Program-made: the position numbers and the translations under genes | The notes under the pieces: model-generated | What the model was told of the DNA's origin: nothing | Seen by the model: the letters and a program-made list of their open reading frames with translations, nothing else | Databases searched by the model: none | Assembly (NCBI GenBank): GCA_020072845.1 | Contig: JAIQGF010000008.1 | Coordinates: forward strand, 186,001-250,000 | Source of the DNA: Terriglobia bacterium | GTDB taxonomy: Bacteria > Acidobacteriota > Terriglobia > Terriglobales > Acidobacteriaceae | DNA length: 64,000 bases | Direction: 5' to 3' | In this document: piece by piece, positions 52,811 to 61,637 of the stretch | Position numbering within the stretch: position 1 is the stretch's first letter | Layout of the letters: each line of letters begins with the position of its first letter

Positions 52811-53386
52811 ATGAAAAAACTCGTCTCCCTGCTGTTGCTCACCTTCCTGTTCGTCGCGGCTGCGCAAGCGCAACAGACACCGCCGCCCAAACCGGCACAA
52901 CCGCCCACGTTCACGCAGATCCTGGACCGCAGCCTCGGCGGCGTGGAGGGCGAATTCGTTCCCGCGGCCGAGGCCATGCCCGAGGACAAGTATTCCTTCG
53001 CGCCCGCCAACGGCGAATTCAAGGGAGTCCGCAACTTCGGCCAGCAGGTCCGCCACGTGGCCGCCGCCAATTACATGATCTGCGCCGCGATCGCCAGCGA
53101 AAAGCCGCCCGTTGATACCGGCGGCGAAAGCGGCCCCGAATCCATCAAGACCAAGAGCGATAGCGTGAAATTCTTGAAGGACTCTTACGCCTATTGCCAC
53201 AAGGCGTACGGCTCGATCAATGAAAGCAACTCGACCGGACAGGTGCAAAGCCCGTTTGGTTCCAACAAGGTTTCGCGCCTCGGTCTGGCCGTGCTCAATG
53301 TCGGGCACAACTTCGACCACTACGGCCAGATGGTCGAGTACCTGCGCATGAACGGCATCATTCCGCCGGCCAGCCGGGGACAGTAG
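52811..53386 (+). CDS. Exported DinB-like protein
   Basis: A 191-residue protein with a signal peptide (MKKLVSLLLLTFLFVAAAQA), followed by a DinB/YfiT-like four-helix bundle. The metal-binding His are in GQQVRHVAAANYM (first His) and VGHNFDHYGQMVEYLRMNGI (second and third His), the classic spacing. DinB-like enzymes use such a site for bacillithiol or mycothiol transferase chemistry in Firmicutes and Actinobacteria; exported members are common in acidobacteria and have no known role. GAGAGGCACC precedes the ATG. Confidence 0.86.
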   Translation: MKKLVSLLLLTFLFVAAAQAQQTPPPKPAQPPTFTQILDRSLGGVEGEFVPAAEAMPEDKYSFAPANGEFKGVRNFGQQVRHVAAANYMICAAIASEKPPVDTGGESGPESIKTKSDSVKFLKDSYAYCHKAYGSINESNSTGQVQSPFGSNKVSRLGLAVLNVGHNFDHYGQMVEYLRMNGIIPPASRGQ

Positions 53387-53471
53387 CCAGGCTTCAGGCT
53401 TCAGGCGCAAGGCTTCAGGTAGGGCGCGGTTGATTGAGGCCGCACTCCGCCTGAAGCCTGCTGCCCTGAAT
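53387..53471. repeat. Word arrays, inverted pair (GGCTTCAGG / CCTGAAGCC)
   Basis: CCAGGCTTCAGGCTTCAGGC and GCAAGGCTTCAGG (53390-53420) face CGCCTGAAGCCTGCTGCCCT (about 53449-53468). It is a possible two-way terminator between convergent genes. Confidence 0.7.
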
Positions 53472-54350
53472 TTAGCTGCCCGCCGCGTCCTTGACGCCTC
53501 GCTCGCCGTCTTCATTCAGGTACTTGATGAAGATTACCTCGTTATGCTTCTCATTATAAAGGAGTTCGTCCGCGACAGCCCGCACCATCATCAGCCCCAG
53601 GCCACCCGGACGCAGCCCCTTTTGCTGGCGCACGGTCTCGTGCGTGAAGACGTCGCCGGGCGCGTTGTTGATGGCGGCGTGCGGCAGGTCTTCCAGCCGG
53701 AAACCGGGGCCGGGATCGGAGACCCGGTACTGAAGCATGCGCGGGGTGCGCAGCAGCGAGATGCGGACTCGCCGCTTGGGGTCGAGCCCGCCGCCCCACT
53801 CCACGGCGTTCATCAGCAGTTCGCGGAAGGCCTGTGCCACGCCCTCGCGCGCTTCATCCGGCAAGTCGATCTTGATCTGGCGCATGAACTGGTCCATGCG
53901 CTCGGCGGCGTCGCGCGAGCATGGCACCGAGAGCTCCAGCCAATCGGGCTTGGCGGAGAGGACCTCGATCTGCTGCGGCTCCTGCGCCTTGAGCGCGGTC
54001 GCCACCAGGTCGCGCAGTTGCTCCGGCTCGAAGGGCTTGCGGATGTAGAGGTAAGCGCCGCCGCGAATGGCGGTCATCAGGGTCTCGGCGGTGTCGTCGG
54101 CGGTGATAACGATGACCTTGGTGCCATTGCGCCCGCGCCAGACGGAGAGCAAGTTCATCCCGTCCATGTCCGGCAAGCCAATGTCGAGCAACAGCACGTC
54201 GAAGCGGCGCTTGCGCAGCAAGTCGACGGCCTCCGCACCGGTGTCGCAGGTCACCACGGCATGCCCCTGCTGCTCGAGAATGTGGGAGATGAGCGTGCAA
54301 AGGGAGGCATCGTCGTCAACGACGAGAATGCTCTTGGAGGGGTCGGCCAT
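53472..54350 (-). CDS. Response regulator fused to an anti-sigma-type ATPase
   Basis: A 292-residue two-domain protein. The N-terminal receiver domain has the acidic pocket VVDDD at 11-14, phospho-acceptor Asp56 (LLLDIGLPDMDG), the Thr switch (VIVITADD) and conserved Lys (YIRKPF). The C-terminal half (about 135-292) is a GHKL ATPase of the HATPase_c_2 (RsbW/SpoIIAB-like) type with RELLMNAVEWGGG (N box), VSDPGPGF (G1) and GGLGLMMVRAVADEL (G2). Such proteins join phosphorelay input to kinase or anti-sigma output. No HisKA domain is present. ATG at 54350 is the first codon before the receiver domain; no anti-anti-sigma gene is adjacent. Confidence 0.87.
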   Translation of the reverse strand: MADPSKSILVVDDDASLCTLISHILEQQGHAVVTCDTGAEAVDLLRKRRFDVLLLDIGLPDMDGMNLLSVWRGRNGTKVIVITADDTAETLMTAIRGGAYLYIRKPFEPEQLRDLVATALKAQEPQQIEVLSAKPDWLELSVPCSRDAAERMDQFMRQIKIDLPDEAREGVAQAFRELLMNAVEWGGGLDPKRRVRISLLRTPRMLQYRVSDPGPGFRLEDLPHAAINNAPGDVFTHETVRQQKGLRPGGLGLMMVRAVADELLYNEKHNEVIFIKYLNEDGERGVKDAAGS

Positions 54351-54471
54351 GAGAGCGGTAATGATAGCCCCCAATGGGGCCGGAGCGCTACTGGCAGAAG
54401 TGCCCTCCGGATTCACGCCCGGGTAAGTTCGCGGATGAGGGGCGCGCTCTCGGGCGATCGAAATCCAAACC

Positions 54472-54520
54472 AAAACCATTGCCGATTTTCGATTGTCGAT
54501 TGTCGATTGCAGAGTGTCGC
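54472..54520. repeat. Word array (GATTGTC)
   Basis: ATTGCCGATTTTCGATTGTC and GATTGTCGATTGCAGAGTGT form a run of the same type as 24320 and 32562, in the gap between the divergent regulator and gluQ. Confidence 0.7.
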
Positions 54521-54542
54521 GGATGAGTGGCGCCGCCTTAGT

Positions 54543-55418
54543 ATGGCGTGGATGACTTCGGCAGAAAACTATCGCGGGCGGCTGGCGCCGTCGCCGACCG
54601 GGTACCTGCACGTCGGGCACGCGCGCACGTTCTGGATCGCCTACGAACGGGCGCAGGAGGCGGGCGGCGTGCTGGTGCTGCGCAACGAAGATCTCGACCC
54701 ACAGCGGTCGAAGCCGGAATACGTGCGCGCGTTCATCGAAGACCTGCGCTGGTTCGGCATTTCGTGGCAGGAGGGACTGGACGTGGGCGGGCCGTACGCG
54801 CCGTATTCGCAGAGCGAGCGGCGGCAGGTGTATCTGCAAACGTGGCGAAAGCTGCACGCGGGTGGTTGGATTTATCCGTGCATGTGCTCGCGCAAAGATC
54901 TGGCGGAGGCAGCGCAGGCGCCACATGAGTCCAACGATGAACCGATGTATTCCGGCAAGTGCCGCGGGCGGAAGCTGAGCGTGGATTCACCGGCGGGCGT
55001 GAACTGGCGCTTCCGCGTGCCGGATGGACGCGTCGTCTCATTCCACGATGGCGCACAGGACGAGCAGCAGTACACGGCGGGCAAGGACTTCGGCGACTTC
55101 GTGGTGTGGCGGCGCGATGACGTTCCGGCGTACCAGTTGGCGGTGGTGGCGGATGACGATGCCATGCGAATCACGGAAGTCGTGCGCGGGTGCGATCTGC
55201 TGAAGTCCACGGCGCGGCAAATCTTGCTGTGCGAAGCGCTGGGGGTTGCGCCGCCCAGGTATTACCACTGCGATCTGCTGGTGGATGAAAAACGCGAGCG
55301 GCTGGCAAAACGGACGGATGCGCTAAGTCTGCGGGCGCTGCGGGCGAAAGGTATGAGGCCGGAGGAAATTCGGGAGAATTGGCTGGGAATGCAGATTGCG
55401 GACAATGCGAAAACCTAA
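54543..55418 (+). CDS. gluQ: Glutamyl-Q tRNA(Asp) synthetase
   Basis: The 291-residue protein is a truncated glutamyl-tRNA synthetase: the HIGH-like RLAPSPTGYLHVGHARTFWI, the Zn-binding YPCMCSR with YSGKCRGR, FVVWRRDDVPAYQLAVVADD, ITEVVRGCDLL and the KMSKS-like RLAKRTDA. It ends without the anticodon-binding domain, the mark of GluQ-RS, which charges glutamate onto the queuosine at position 34 of tRNA(Asp). ATG at 54543 is used; 54552 (MTSAENY) is a near alternative. Confidence 0.95.
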   Translation: MAWMTSAENYRGRLAPSPTGYLHVGHARTFWIAYERAQEAGGVLVLRNEDLDPQRSKPEYVRAFIEDLRWFGISWQEGLDVGGPYAPYSQSERRQVYLQTWRKLHAGGWIYPCMCSRKDLAEAAQAPHESNDEPMYSGKCRGRKLSVDSPAGVNWRFRVPDGRVVSFHDGAQDEQQYTAGKDFGDFVVWRRDDVPAYQLAVVADDDAMRITEVVRGCDLLKSTARQILLCEALGVAPPRYYHCDLLVDEKRERLAKRTDALSLRALRAKGMRPEEIRENWLGMQIADNAKT

Positions 55419-55450
55419 CCGCAAAGGACGCGAAGGATGCAACCAGGGAC

Positions 55451-55624
55451 CTAGCGCTTCTTCCCGGTTACGAAATCTTCCTGCATTTGCAGCCAGTAAA
55501 CCTCGTCGGTAACGGAGGGGTCGCCCAGGTCGACGCGGCGGAGGATGCTTGCCAATCGCTCCTGTTCCAAGCGTTGTGCCGAGGACACCTCAGATTTGCC
55601 GGGTGCGACAGGTTCCGTGTCCAT
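55451..55624 (-). CDS. Small 57-aa protein of unknown function
   Basis: A short frame that reads MDTEPVAPGKSEVSSAQRLE, QERLASILRRVDLGDPSVTD and EVYWLQMQEDFVTGKKR. It is acidic at the front and basic at the end, with an amphipathic helix in the middle and a Trp/Tyr helix near the end. The amino-acid mix and GC at third positions look coding and it fills a gap between gluQ and the DUF2891 gene. There is no clear Shine-Dalgarno. No family recognised. Confidence 0.45.
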   Translation of the reverse strand: MDTEPVAPGKSEVSSAQRLEQERLASILRRVDLGDPSVTDEVYWLQMQEDFVTGKKR

Positions 55625-55736
55625 GGCGGAAGTGTGGCAGGAGACGATGAGGAGGTCAGTGAGGCCGGTGACATCTCGATGTGACGGTGCTTACGGCGAC
55701 CAGAACCGGAATCACCAGCCGCCAATTACTGCCGTC

Positions 55737-56813
55737 CTACTTCGCCAAGCCACGACCGGTGACCAGGTACACCGCGAAGCTGCCAAGCCAGTGCCCGCCT
55801 TCATAATGCGCGCCCGTAACGGAGGCGAGGCCGGCGGTGCGATGGGCGGCGGCGACGGCGCGCAACGAGGCCAGACGGCGATCGTTTGCCGGCAGGCGTG
55901 AGGCGATGCCTTCCAGCATCCAGGCGCGGCTGAGGTTGAGGCCGTCGAGGTGCGCGAGCTTGGGGTCGCTGGGATCGGTGACCACGGCGGGCTTCAGCCA
56001 TTCAGCGGAACCATTCAGCGGAATTCCCGGAAGAAATGTGCTGAGCCACTTCGCGAAGTCGGCACGCGGCGAGACGCGGCGCATTACATCGGCTTCAGCG
56101 AGACAGGGCGAGAGGAAGTCTTCGCCGGAAGGCTCGTAGGCAAGCGGACAATTATTATCGTCCAGATAAAGCTGGCGGGCGCGACTGGCGGCGAGCATGA
56201 ACATTTCGCGATCGCCGGACGCGTGGGCGGCGTCGAGGATGAGCCCGAGGGCGAAGGCGGTCTGGCTGTGCTCGCCGGAGCGCACCGGATGCGAGAGCTT
56301 GGGCAGCCAGGTCTTCAGGCGCGCGGTGGCGGCGTCTTCCAGCGGACGGAGGTTGGCCGCCATCTCGCGCGACGCGGGATGGTCCCACTCGCGCAGTTCC
56401 TGTCCCAGTTGCAGCAACCAGGCAAGACCGTAGGGGCGCTCAAAACTGGCGCGGCCCTCGCCATTGAGGTAGCGCGCCTCTGCTTCCAGGTTGGCGCGGG
56501 TGAGGCTTTGCCGGAGCGCTTCGATCGCCTTGGGCGTGAAGGGCGCGTCGGGAAAGGTGCGGGCAAGGCGCGCCAGCAGCCAATGTCCGTGCACCGAGGA
56601 GTGCCAGTCGAAGCAACCGTAAAAGGCGGGCGTGAGCTTGCGCGGCGGCGCGACGTCGGCATCGCTGTTGAGCACGTGCCCGATCTTGTTGGGATATTCC
56701 TTGTGGACGCAGGCGAGAGCAAGCCCGGCGAATCGTTCGGCGGTGGTGAGGGAGAAGTCTTGAGCGAACATGGGTGAAGTCAGCAGGACGAAAACGGCAA
56801 TGGTTCGGAGCAC
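55737..56813 (-). CDS. Exported DUF2891 protein
   Basis: A 358-residue protein with a short signal peptide (MLRTIAVFVLLTSPMFA). It matches DUF2891: KLTPAFYGCFDWHSSVHGHW near 60-79, SFERPYGLAWLLQLGQELRE, GEHSQTAFALGLILDAA, then EPSGEDFLSPCLAEADVMRR and the end GGHWLGSFAVYL. The helical repeat with conserved His, Trp and Asp resembles an alpha/alpha toroid of the kind found in sugar-processing enzymes. Function is unknown. Confidence 0.87.
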   Translation of the reverse strand: MLRTIAVFVLLTSPMFAQDFSLTTAERFAGLALACVHKEYPNKIGHVLNSDADVAPPRKLTPAFYGCFDWHSSVHGHWLLARLARTFPDAPFTPKAIEALRQSLTRANLEAEARYLNGEGRASFERPYGLAWLLQLGQELREWDHPASREMAANLRPLEDAATARLKTWLPKLSHPVRSGEHSQTAFALGLILDAAHASGDREMFMLAASRARQLYLDDNNCPLAYEPSGEDFLSPCLAEADVMRRVSPRADFAKWLSTFLPGIPLNGSAEWLKPAVVTDPSDPKLAHLDGLNLSRAWMLEGIASRLPANDRRLASLRAVAAAHRTAGLASVTGAHYEGGHWLGSFAVYLVTGRGLAK

Positions 56814-56833
56814 GGCAACATTCTAGCTCTTAG

Positions 56834-57637
56834 CTACTGCTCGTTTTCGGTTATCGGTTGTCGGTTTTCGGTGAGGCGGCGGGCGACGAGGGTGACGGTG
56901 CGCTGAATGAAAAAGAGTTCGCCGTCGCGGCGGAAGGGGCAAGCTCCGCTGAGGTCTTCCTGCTCATCGCGCGCAAACATCTCGCGCACCTGGGCGGCGC
57001 GATCGGGCGGGGTGTGCGAATAACTCATCCAGTACTCCACCGGTTGCACGACTTCACCGGTGGTAACGGTTTCGATCTCCAAGGCGCGCGCCCCGAACAT
57101 GCGCGCCAATTCACTGATGGGAAGCGCGCGAGTGTGCGAAGGGTCGCGCAGGCGCTCGAACTGGTCCTGGAAGGCGGCACGCTCGGGGAGTTCGCTGGCA
57201 GCGAGGTCTTCGACGGCGACGCAGCCACCGGCGCGGCAAACGCGCGCCATCTCGCGCAAAGGCACAGACGGATCTTCGAAGTGATGCAAGGCGAAGCGGC
57301 AGAAGACGATGTCGAACTCGCCGTCGCCAAACGGGAGTTGCTCGGCGTCGGCGCGCTGGAAACGAACATTGGCGAGAGCGCGCTCGCGACGGGTGCGCTC
57401 GGCGACGGCCAGGATGGCGTCGGTAATGTCCACGCCAACCACCTCGCGGCAGCGTCCGGCCATGGCCATGGCGACATGGCCGGGTCCGGTGGCGATCTCG
57501 AGCGCGCGATCATCAGGCGCAGGATTGACGGCATTGACCAGGCGGTCGAGGCGCTCGCGGTTGTGCAGCACAGCGACGGCGGCGAACGCTTCCGCCTGGC
57601 GGGTGAACTCTTCGCGGATGGTGTCTTTGTGGGACAT
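56834..57637 (-). CDS. Class I SAM-dependent methyltransferase (UbiE/Methyltransf_11-like)
   Basis: A 267-residue protein. The SAM pocket begins at ALEIATGPGHVAMAMAGRC with acidic VVGVDITDAIL, then RADAEQLPFGDGEFDIVFCR and the typical FALHHFEDPSVPLREMARVC. This is the pattern of small-molecule methyltransferases related to UbiE. Substrate unknown. The DUF2891 gene follows 20 bases downstream, separated by a word array (CGGTTATCGG), so they may be co-transcribed. Confidence 0.9.
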   Translation of the reverse strand: MSHKDTIREEFTRQAEAFAAVAVLHNRERLDRLVNAVNPAPDDRALEIATGPGHVAMAMAGRCREVVGVDITDAILAVAERTRRERALANVRFQRADAEQLPFGDGEFDIVFCRFALHHFEDPSVPLREMARVCRAGGCVAVEDLAASELPERAAFQDQFERLRDPSHTRALPISELARMFGARALEIETVTTGEVVQPVEYWMSYSHTPPDRAAQVREMFARDEQEDLSGACPFRRDGELFFIQRTVTLVARRLTENRQPITENEQ

Positions 57638-57797
57638 GGGAAGCTCTTAGCTATTAGCTGTTAGCTCTTAGCGCTTCGCTGACGTGCACCAGCGAAAAGC
57701 TAAGAGCTATAAACCGAGGGTAGCACGGGGCGAGGCGAGTTGTGAAAAGTCAGAAGTCAGAATTCAGAAAGCAAAACTCAGAACTCGCAACTCACAA
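57638..57797. repeat. Word arrays (AGCTCTTAGC / GCTAAGAGCT; AAGTCAGAA)
   Basis: AGCTCTTAGCTATTAGCTGT and TAGCTCTTAGCG (57651-57684) face GCGAAAAGCTAAGAGCTATA (about 57692-57711). Next AAAGTCAGAAGTCAGAATTC and CTCAGAACTCGCAACTCACA (57746-57797) follow. No gene. Confidence 0.75.
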
Positions 57798-58226
57798 CTA
57801 CTTCTGCTGCAGGGTTCCGATGTAATCGGTAAGGGCGTGGATGCGGACGGAGACTTCTTTCTGATTCTCGCGGGTGAGAGGGCGGAAGGCGACGCCCCAG
57901 ACGGGCATTTCGCGGGAGCCGTGGCTGGCAATGGCGCCGCCCCACTCGATGACCTGGTAGATGTGTCCGTCGGGATAGCGGCCGCCGTTGCGCTTGGCCA
58001 GAACGGTGAGGTCGGGCGGCGGAACCTTCAGCGCGGACGCGGCAGGACCGTCGCCTTTGCCGGTGACGCCGTGACAACTGGCGCAGTAGGCGGTGTACAT
58101 CTCGGGGCCGGAGGCGATCCCGCCGGCGGGCGGCGGCGCCTGCTGCGGCCCGCGGGAACAGGCAAACCACATAAGCAATGCAAAGAAGGGGAGGAAAGCC
58201 CAATGCGCTATATCTTCCTTCTTCAT
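57798..58226 (-). CDS. Exported monohaem cytochrome c
   Basis: A 142-residue protein with an N-terminal membrane segment (WAFLPFFALLMWFACSRG), probably a lipoprotein attached through the Cys at 23, then one haem site CASCH at 48-52 and a methionine ligand in SREMPVWG. It is a small class I cytochrome c (cytochrome cbb3/oxidase donor type). The start at 58226 gives a normal signal; an upstream in-frame start would place another hydrophobic stretch ahead. It lies downstream of aceE on the same strand with 138 bases between. Confidence 0.88.
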   Translation of the reverse strand: MKKEDIAHWAFLPFFALLMWFACSRGPQQAPPPAGGIASGPEMYTAYCASCHGVTGKGDGPAASALKVPPPDLTVLAKRNGGRYPDGHIYQVIEWGGAIASHGSREMPVWGVAFRPLTRENQKEVSVRIHALTDYIGTLQQK

Positions 58227-58364
58227 AAGCCGAGCGTGCTCCCGTGCGACCACGCTTACAGTGATGCAGATCACAAAGGGGTACACCAAAGTACCCGCGT
58301 CGTCAACACGTCACGGCAACTCCGTGAATACAAACGGGAATTGCGGTTCGGGAAAGTGACCGTT

Positions 58365-61031
58365 TCAGGCGCGGGCGGGGTCGATCTTTTCCGTGTCCAC
58401 GCCGAGATCGGCAAAGGCCTGCTGGGCGCGGCCAGCGTCGAATTTATGGTCGCGCGCCAGCCGCGCCAAGGCGGCGGCGGCAATGGATTCGGCGTTGACC
58501 TCGAAGTGGCGCCGCAGGTGCTGGCGATTGTCGCTGCGGCCGAAGCCATCGGTGCCCAGCGATTCCAGGCGATCCTGCAACCAGGGAGCGAGCTGGTGGG
58601 GAACGATCTTCATGTAATCGGTGGCGGCGATGATGGGGCCCCGGGCGCCGTTGAGCGCGGTGAGAATGTAGGGCTTTTTTTCCGGCTGGGAAGGATGCAG
58701 GCGGTTCCAGCGCTCGATGGCGAGGGCCTCACGGCGAAGCTCGTTGTAGCTGGTGACGCTCCACACGTCAGCCTGCACGCCGTATTTTTCGGCGAGAATG
58801 GCCTGTGCGCGCACCGCTTCGTTCAGGATGGCGCCGCTGCCGAATAACTGCACGGTGGCCTTGCCGCCGGGAGCTGATTTCAGTTTGTAGATGCCGCGGA
58901 GAATGCCCTCGCTCACGCCGGCGGGCATTTCGGGCATGGGGTAGTCTTCGTTGTAAACGGTGAGGTAGTAGAAGCGGTCTTCCCTCTCCTGGTACATGCG
59001 GCGAATGCCGTCCTGGATGATCACCGCGATCTCGTAGACGTACGCCGGATCGTACGTCGCGCAAGTGGGGACAAGGCTGGAGAGGACGACGCTGTGTCCG
59101 TCCTGGTGCTGCAGGCCTTCGCCGGCCAGGGTGGTGCGTCCGGCGGTGCCGCCGACGATGAAGCCTTTGCCGCGAGCGTCGGCGAACGCCCAGATGAGAT
59201 CGCCCACGCGCTGGAATCCAAACATGGAATAGAAGGTGAAGAACGGAATCATGGGCACGTGGTAGTTGGAATAAGCGCAGCCGGCGGCGGTGGTGGAGGC
59301 CATGGAGCCGGCTTCGGTGATTCCCTCTTCCAGGATCTGGCCGTCCTTGGCCTCGCGGTAGTAGAGGAGCATGTCCTGATCGTGAGGCTTGTAGAGCTGG
59401 CCCTGGCTGGCGTAGATGCCGACCTGGCGAATGATGGCTTCCATGCCGAAGGTGCGGCCTTCGTCGGGAACGATGGGGACGATGAGCTTGCCGATGTCGG
59501 GGTGCTTCAGCAGGTGGCGCAGGATGCTGACGTAGCCCATGGTGGTGGAGACGGCGCGGCCCTTGGAGCCCTCGAGCCATTCGGCGAAGCTGTCGAGCGG
59601 CGGAGCGCTGAACTGCCAGTCGCCGTCCTCGCGAATCACGATGTAGCCGCCGAGTGCGCGGCGCCGGTCCTTCATGTAAACAATCTCTTCGCTGTTCTGC
59701 GGCGGGCGATAGAACGTGCCCTCGTTCGCCGCCTCCTCGGGAATGGGAATTTCAAAGCGCTTGCGGAAGGCAGCGAGCTGTTCGTCGTTGAGCTTCTTTT
59801 CCTGGTGGGTGGCATTGCGCGCCTCGGCGGAACCGAGACCGTACCCCTTGATCGTCTTGGCGAGAATAACGGTGGGCCCGTTCTTGTGTTCGACGGCGCG
59901 CTTGTAGGCGTTGTAGATTTTCTGCGGATCGTGGCCGCCGAGACGCAGCGAGGTGAGTTCGGCGTCGCTCAGGTGAGCCACCAGGTCGAGCAACTCAGGA
60001 TACTTGCCGAAAAATTCCTTGCGGATGAAGGCGCCGCCTTTGACTTTGAGCGCCTGCCATTCGCCGTCCACGGTTTCTTCCATGCACTTCAGCAGCAGGC
60101 CTGACTTGTCGCGCGCCAGCAGGGGGTCCCAGTCGGCGCCCCAGATAACCTTGATGACGTTCCAGCCGGCGCCGCGGAAGGCGGCTTCGAGTTCCTGGAT
60201 GATCTTGCCATTGCCGCGGACCGGGCCGTCGAGGCGCTGCAGGTTGCAATTGACCACCCAGATCAGGTTGTCGAGTTTCTCGCGCGAGCCCAGGGTGAGG
60301 GAGCCCAGGGTTTCCGGCTCGTCGGTTTCGCCGTCGCCCACGAAGGCCCAGATCTTGCGCGGAGTCACGGGAATGATGCCGCGGTTTTCCAGGTAACGCA
60401 TGAAGCGCGCCTGGTAGATGGAATTGATGGGACCGAGACCCATGGAGACGGTCGGGAAACGCCAGAAGTGCGGCATCAGCCAGGGATGCGGATAGGAGGA
60501 GAGGCCGGGTTCCTGGCGGAGTTCGTGGCGGAAATTTTCCAGGTCCTTCTCCGCAAGCCTGCCCAGCAAGAATGCGCGCGCGTAAACGCCGGGCGAGGCG
60601 TGGCCCTGGAAGTAGACAAAGTCGCCGGGCTGGTTGCCGTAGTTGGCGTGGAAGAAATGATTGAAGCCGACTTCCAGAAGGCTGGCGATCGATGAGTAGG
60701 TAGAAATATGGCCGCCGATGCCGGGGTCCTTCTTGTTCTGGCGATGGACCATGGCGAGCGCGTTCCAGCGGATGAGGCTCTTGATGCGGCGCTCGAGGGC
60801 GCGATCGCCGGGGTAGGCCTCCTCTTCATCTGCACGAATGGTGTTGACGTAAGGCGTGTTGAGCTGGACCGGGACATCGATGCCGGCAAGGCGCGCACGG
60901 TCGGTGAGGGCCTTCAGGATCTGGCAGGCGCGGGTGGCGCCCTCTTCGTCCACGACCTGGTCGAAGGCTTCGAGCCACTCGGAGATTTCATCGACGTTGG
61001 GCTCCGGCGCGAGTACGGGTTTCGTGTTCAT
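58365..61031 (-). CDS. aceE: Pyruvate dehydrogenase E1 (homodimeric type)
   Basis: The 888-residue protein matches AceE of the homodimeric kind: GGHISTYSSIASLLEVGFNH, FVYFQGHASPGVYARAFLLG, WRFPTVSMGLGPINSIYQAR, the ThDP motif WAFVGDGETDEPETLGSLTL to NCNLQRLDGPVRGN, TKIIKGYG-like TIKGYGLG, then the pyrimidine domain (QDGHSVVLSSLVPTCATYDP). It decarboxylates pyruvate and passes the acetyl group to E2; neither aceF nor lpd is in this window. ATG at 61031 is the family start, MNTKPVLAPEPNVDEISEWL. Confidence 0.97.
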   Translation of the reverse strand: MNTKPVLAPEPNVDEISEWLEAFDQVVDEEGATRACQILKALTDRARLAGIDVPVQLNTPYVNTIRADEEEAYPGDRALERRIKSLIRWNALAMVHRQNKKDPGIGGHISTYSSIASLLEVGFNHFFHANYGNQPGDFVYFQGHASPGVYARAFLLGRLAEKDLENFRHELRQEPGLSSYPHPWLMPHFWRFPTVSMGLGPINSIYQARFMRYLENRGIIPVTPRKIWAFVGDGETDEPETLGSLTLGSREKLDNLIWVVNCNLQRLDGPVRGNGKIIQELEAAFRGAGWNVIKVIWGADWDPLLARDKSGLLLKCMEETVDGEWQALKVKGGAFIRKEFFGKYPELLDLVAHLSDAELTSLRLGGHDPQKIYNAYKRAVEHKNGPTVILAKTIKGYGLGSAEARNATHQEKKLNDEQLAAFRKRFEIPIPEEAANEGTFYRPPQNSEEIVYMKDRRRALGGYIVIREDGDWQFSAPPLDSFAEWLEGSKGRAVSTTMGYVSILRHLLKHPDIGKLIVPIVPDEGRTFGMEAIIRQVGIYASQGQLYKPHDQDMLLYYREAKDGQILEEGITEAGSMASTTAAGCAYSNYHVPMIPFFTFYSMFGFQRVGDLIWAFADARGKGFIVGGTAGRTTLAGEGLQHQDGHSVVLSSLVPTCATYDPAYVYEIAVIIQDGIRRMYQEREDRFYYLTVYNEDYPMPEMPAGVSEGILRGIYKLKSAPGGKATVQLFGSGAILNEAVRAQAILAEKYGVQADVWSVTSYNELRREALAIERWNRLHPSQPEKKPYILTALNGARGPIIAATDYMKIVPHQLAPWLQDRLESLGTDGFGRSDNRQHLRRHFEVNAESIAAAALARLARDHKFDAGRAQQAFADLGVDTEKIDPARA

Positions 61032-61212
61032 AGATTCCTTTGTCCGAGTTGCAAGCAGCCCGAGCTTATTTCCAAGCTTGACAAGAGACTTACCCCACAA
61101 CAGCGGCCAGCATGACGCATCCCGGGAAAAAGATTTCCCGGACAAAACGGGCAGCACTGTTTGCGTGCAAAGAGGTTATCGCAAGTTTAATCCGTTCGAT
61201 TTGGAGCCGCAA

Positions 61213-61254
61213 GAGAGTGATGCAGTCTTCAGTCTTCAGTCTTCAGGCGCCTAC
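61213..61254. repeat. Word array (AGTCTTC)
   Basis: GCAGTCTTCAGTCTTCAGTC and TTCAGGCGCC form a run of the same type as 43923 and 15680, close to the 3' end of the metallopeptidase gene. The rest of 61032-61212 has no gene. Confidence 0.65.
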
Positions 61255-61622
61255 ACGTCACGGAGTTGGTCTTCGTCCATGCCGAAGTAGTGGCCGAGTT
61301 CGTGGATGACGGTGCGGCGGACTTGCTCGCGGATTTCGTCCTCGGAGGAACAAACCGCTTCGATGTTTTTCTGGTAGAGGACGATGGTGTCCGGACCCGC
61401 CGGCAGATCGAAGACGCTGCGCTTGGTCGCCGGAATGCCGCGATATACACCAAGCACCAACTCGCGCGGCAACGAGCGCGGGCGGCGGACGCCCCGCGAT
61501 GCAAGCTGCTCAGGCGGCAGGTCCTCGACCAGCACCGCGACATTATGAATGCGGCTGCGAAACTGGCGGGGCAGTCGATCCAGTTCCTTTTTGACGAGTT
61601 GAATGAAGAGGTCGCGGTGCAC
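61251..61622 (-). CDS. Zincin-like metallopeptidase (DUF1025/MMP family)
   Basis: A 123-residue protein of the small zinc metallopeptidase family. HELGHYFGMDEDQL near the C-terminus is the HExxH zinc site with the third ligand downstream. Ahead are LVKKELDRLPRQFRSRIHNV, VLVEDLPPEQLA, LVLGVYRGIPATKRSVFDLP and DTIVLYQKNIEAVC, which match the family start to end. GTG at 61622 is my choice of start; the ATG four codons upstream is in another frame. The open frame continues much further upstream only through a repeat. Substrate unknown. Confidence 0.82.
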   Translation of the reverse strand: MHRDLFIQLVKKELDRLPRQFRSRIHNVAVLVEDLPPEQLASRGVRRPRSLPRELVLGVYRGIPATKRSVFDLPAGPDTIVLYQKNIEAVCSSEDEIREQVRRTVIHELGHYFGMDEDQLRDV

Positions 61623-61637
61623 AACTTCATGGTAATT

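Noticed and set aside
55468..55725. 85-codon frame in the gap downstream of gluQ
   Set aside because: Ser/Pro/Arg-rich translation typical of a shifted frame; the 57-codon frame at 55451-55624 on the same strand is more protein-like.
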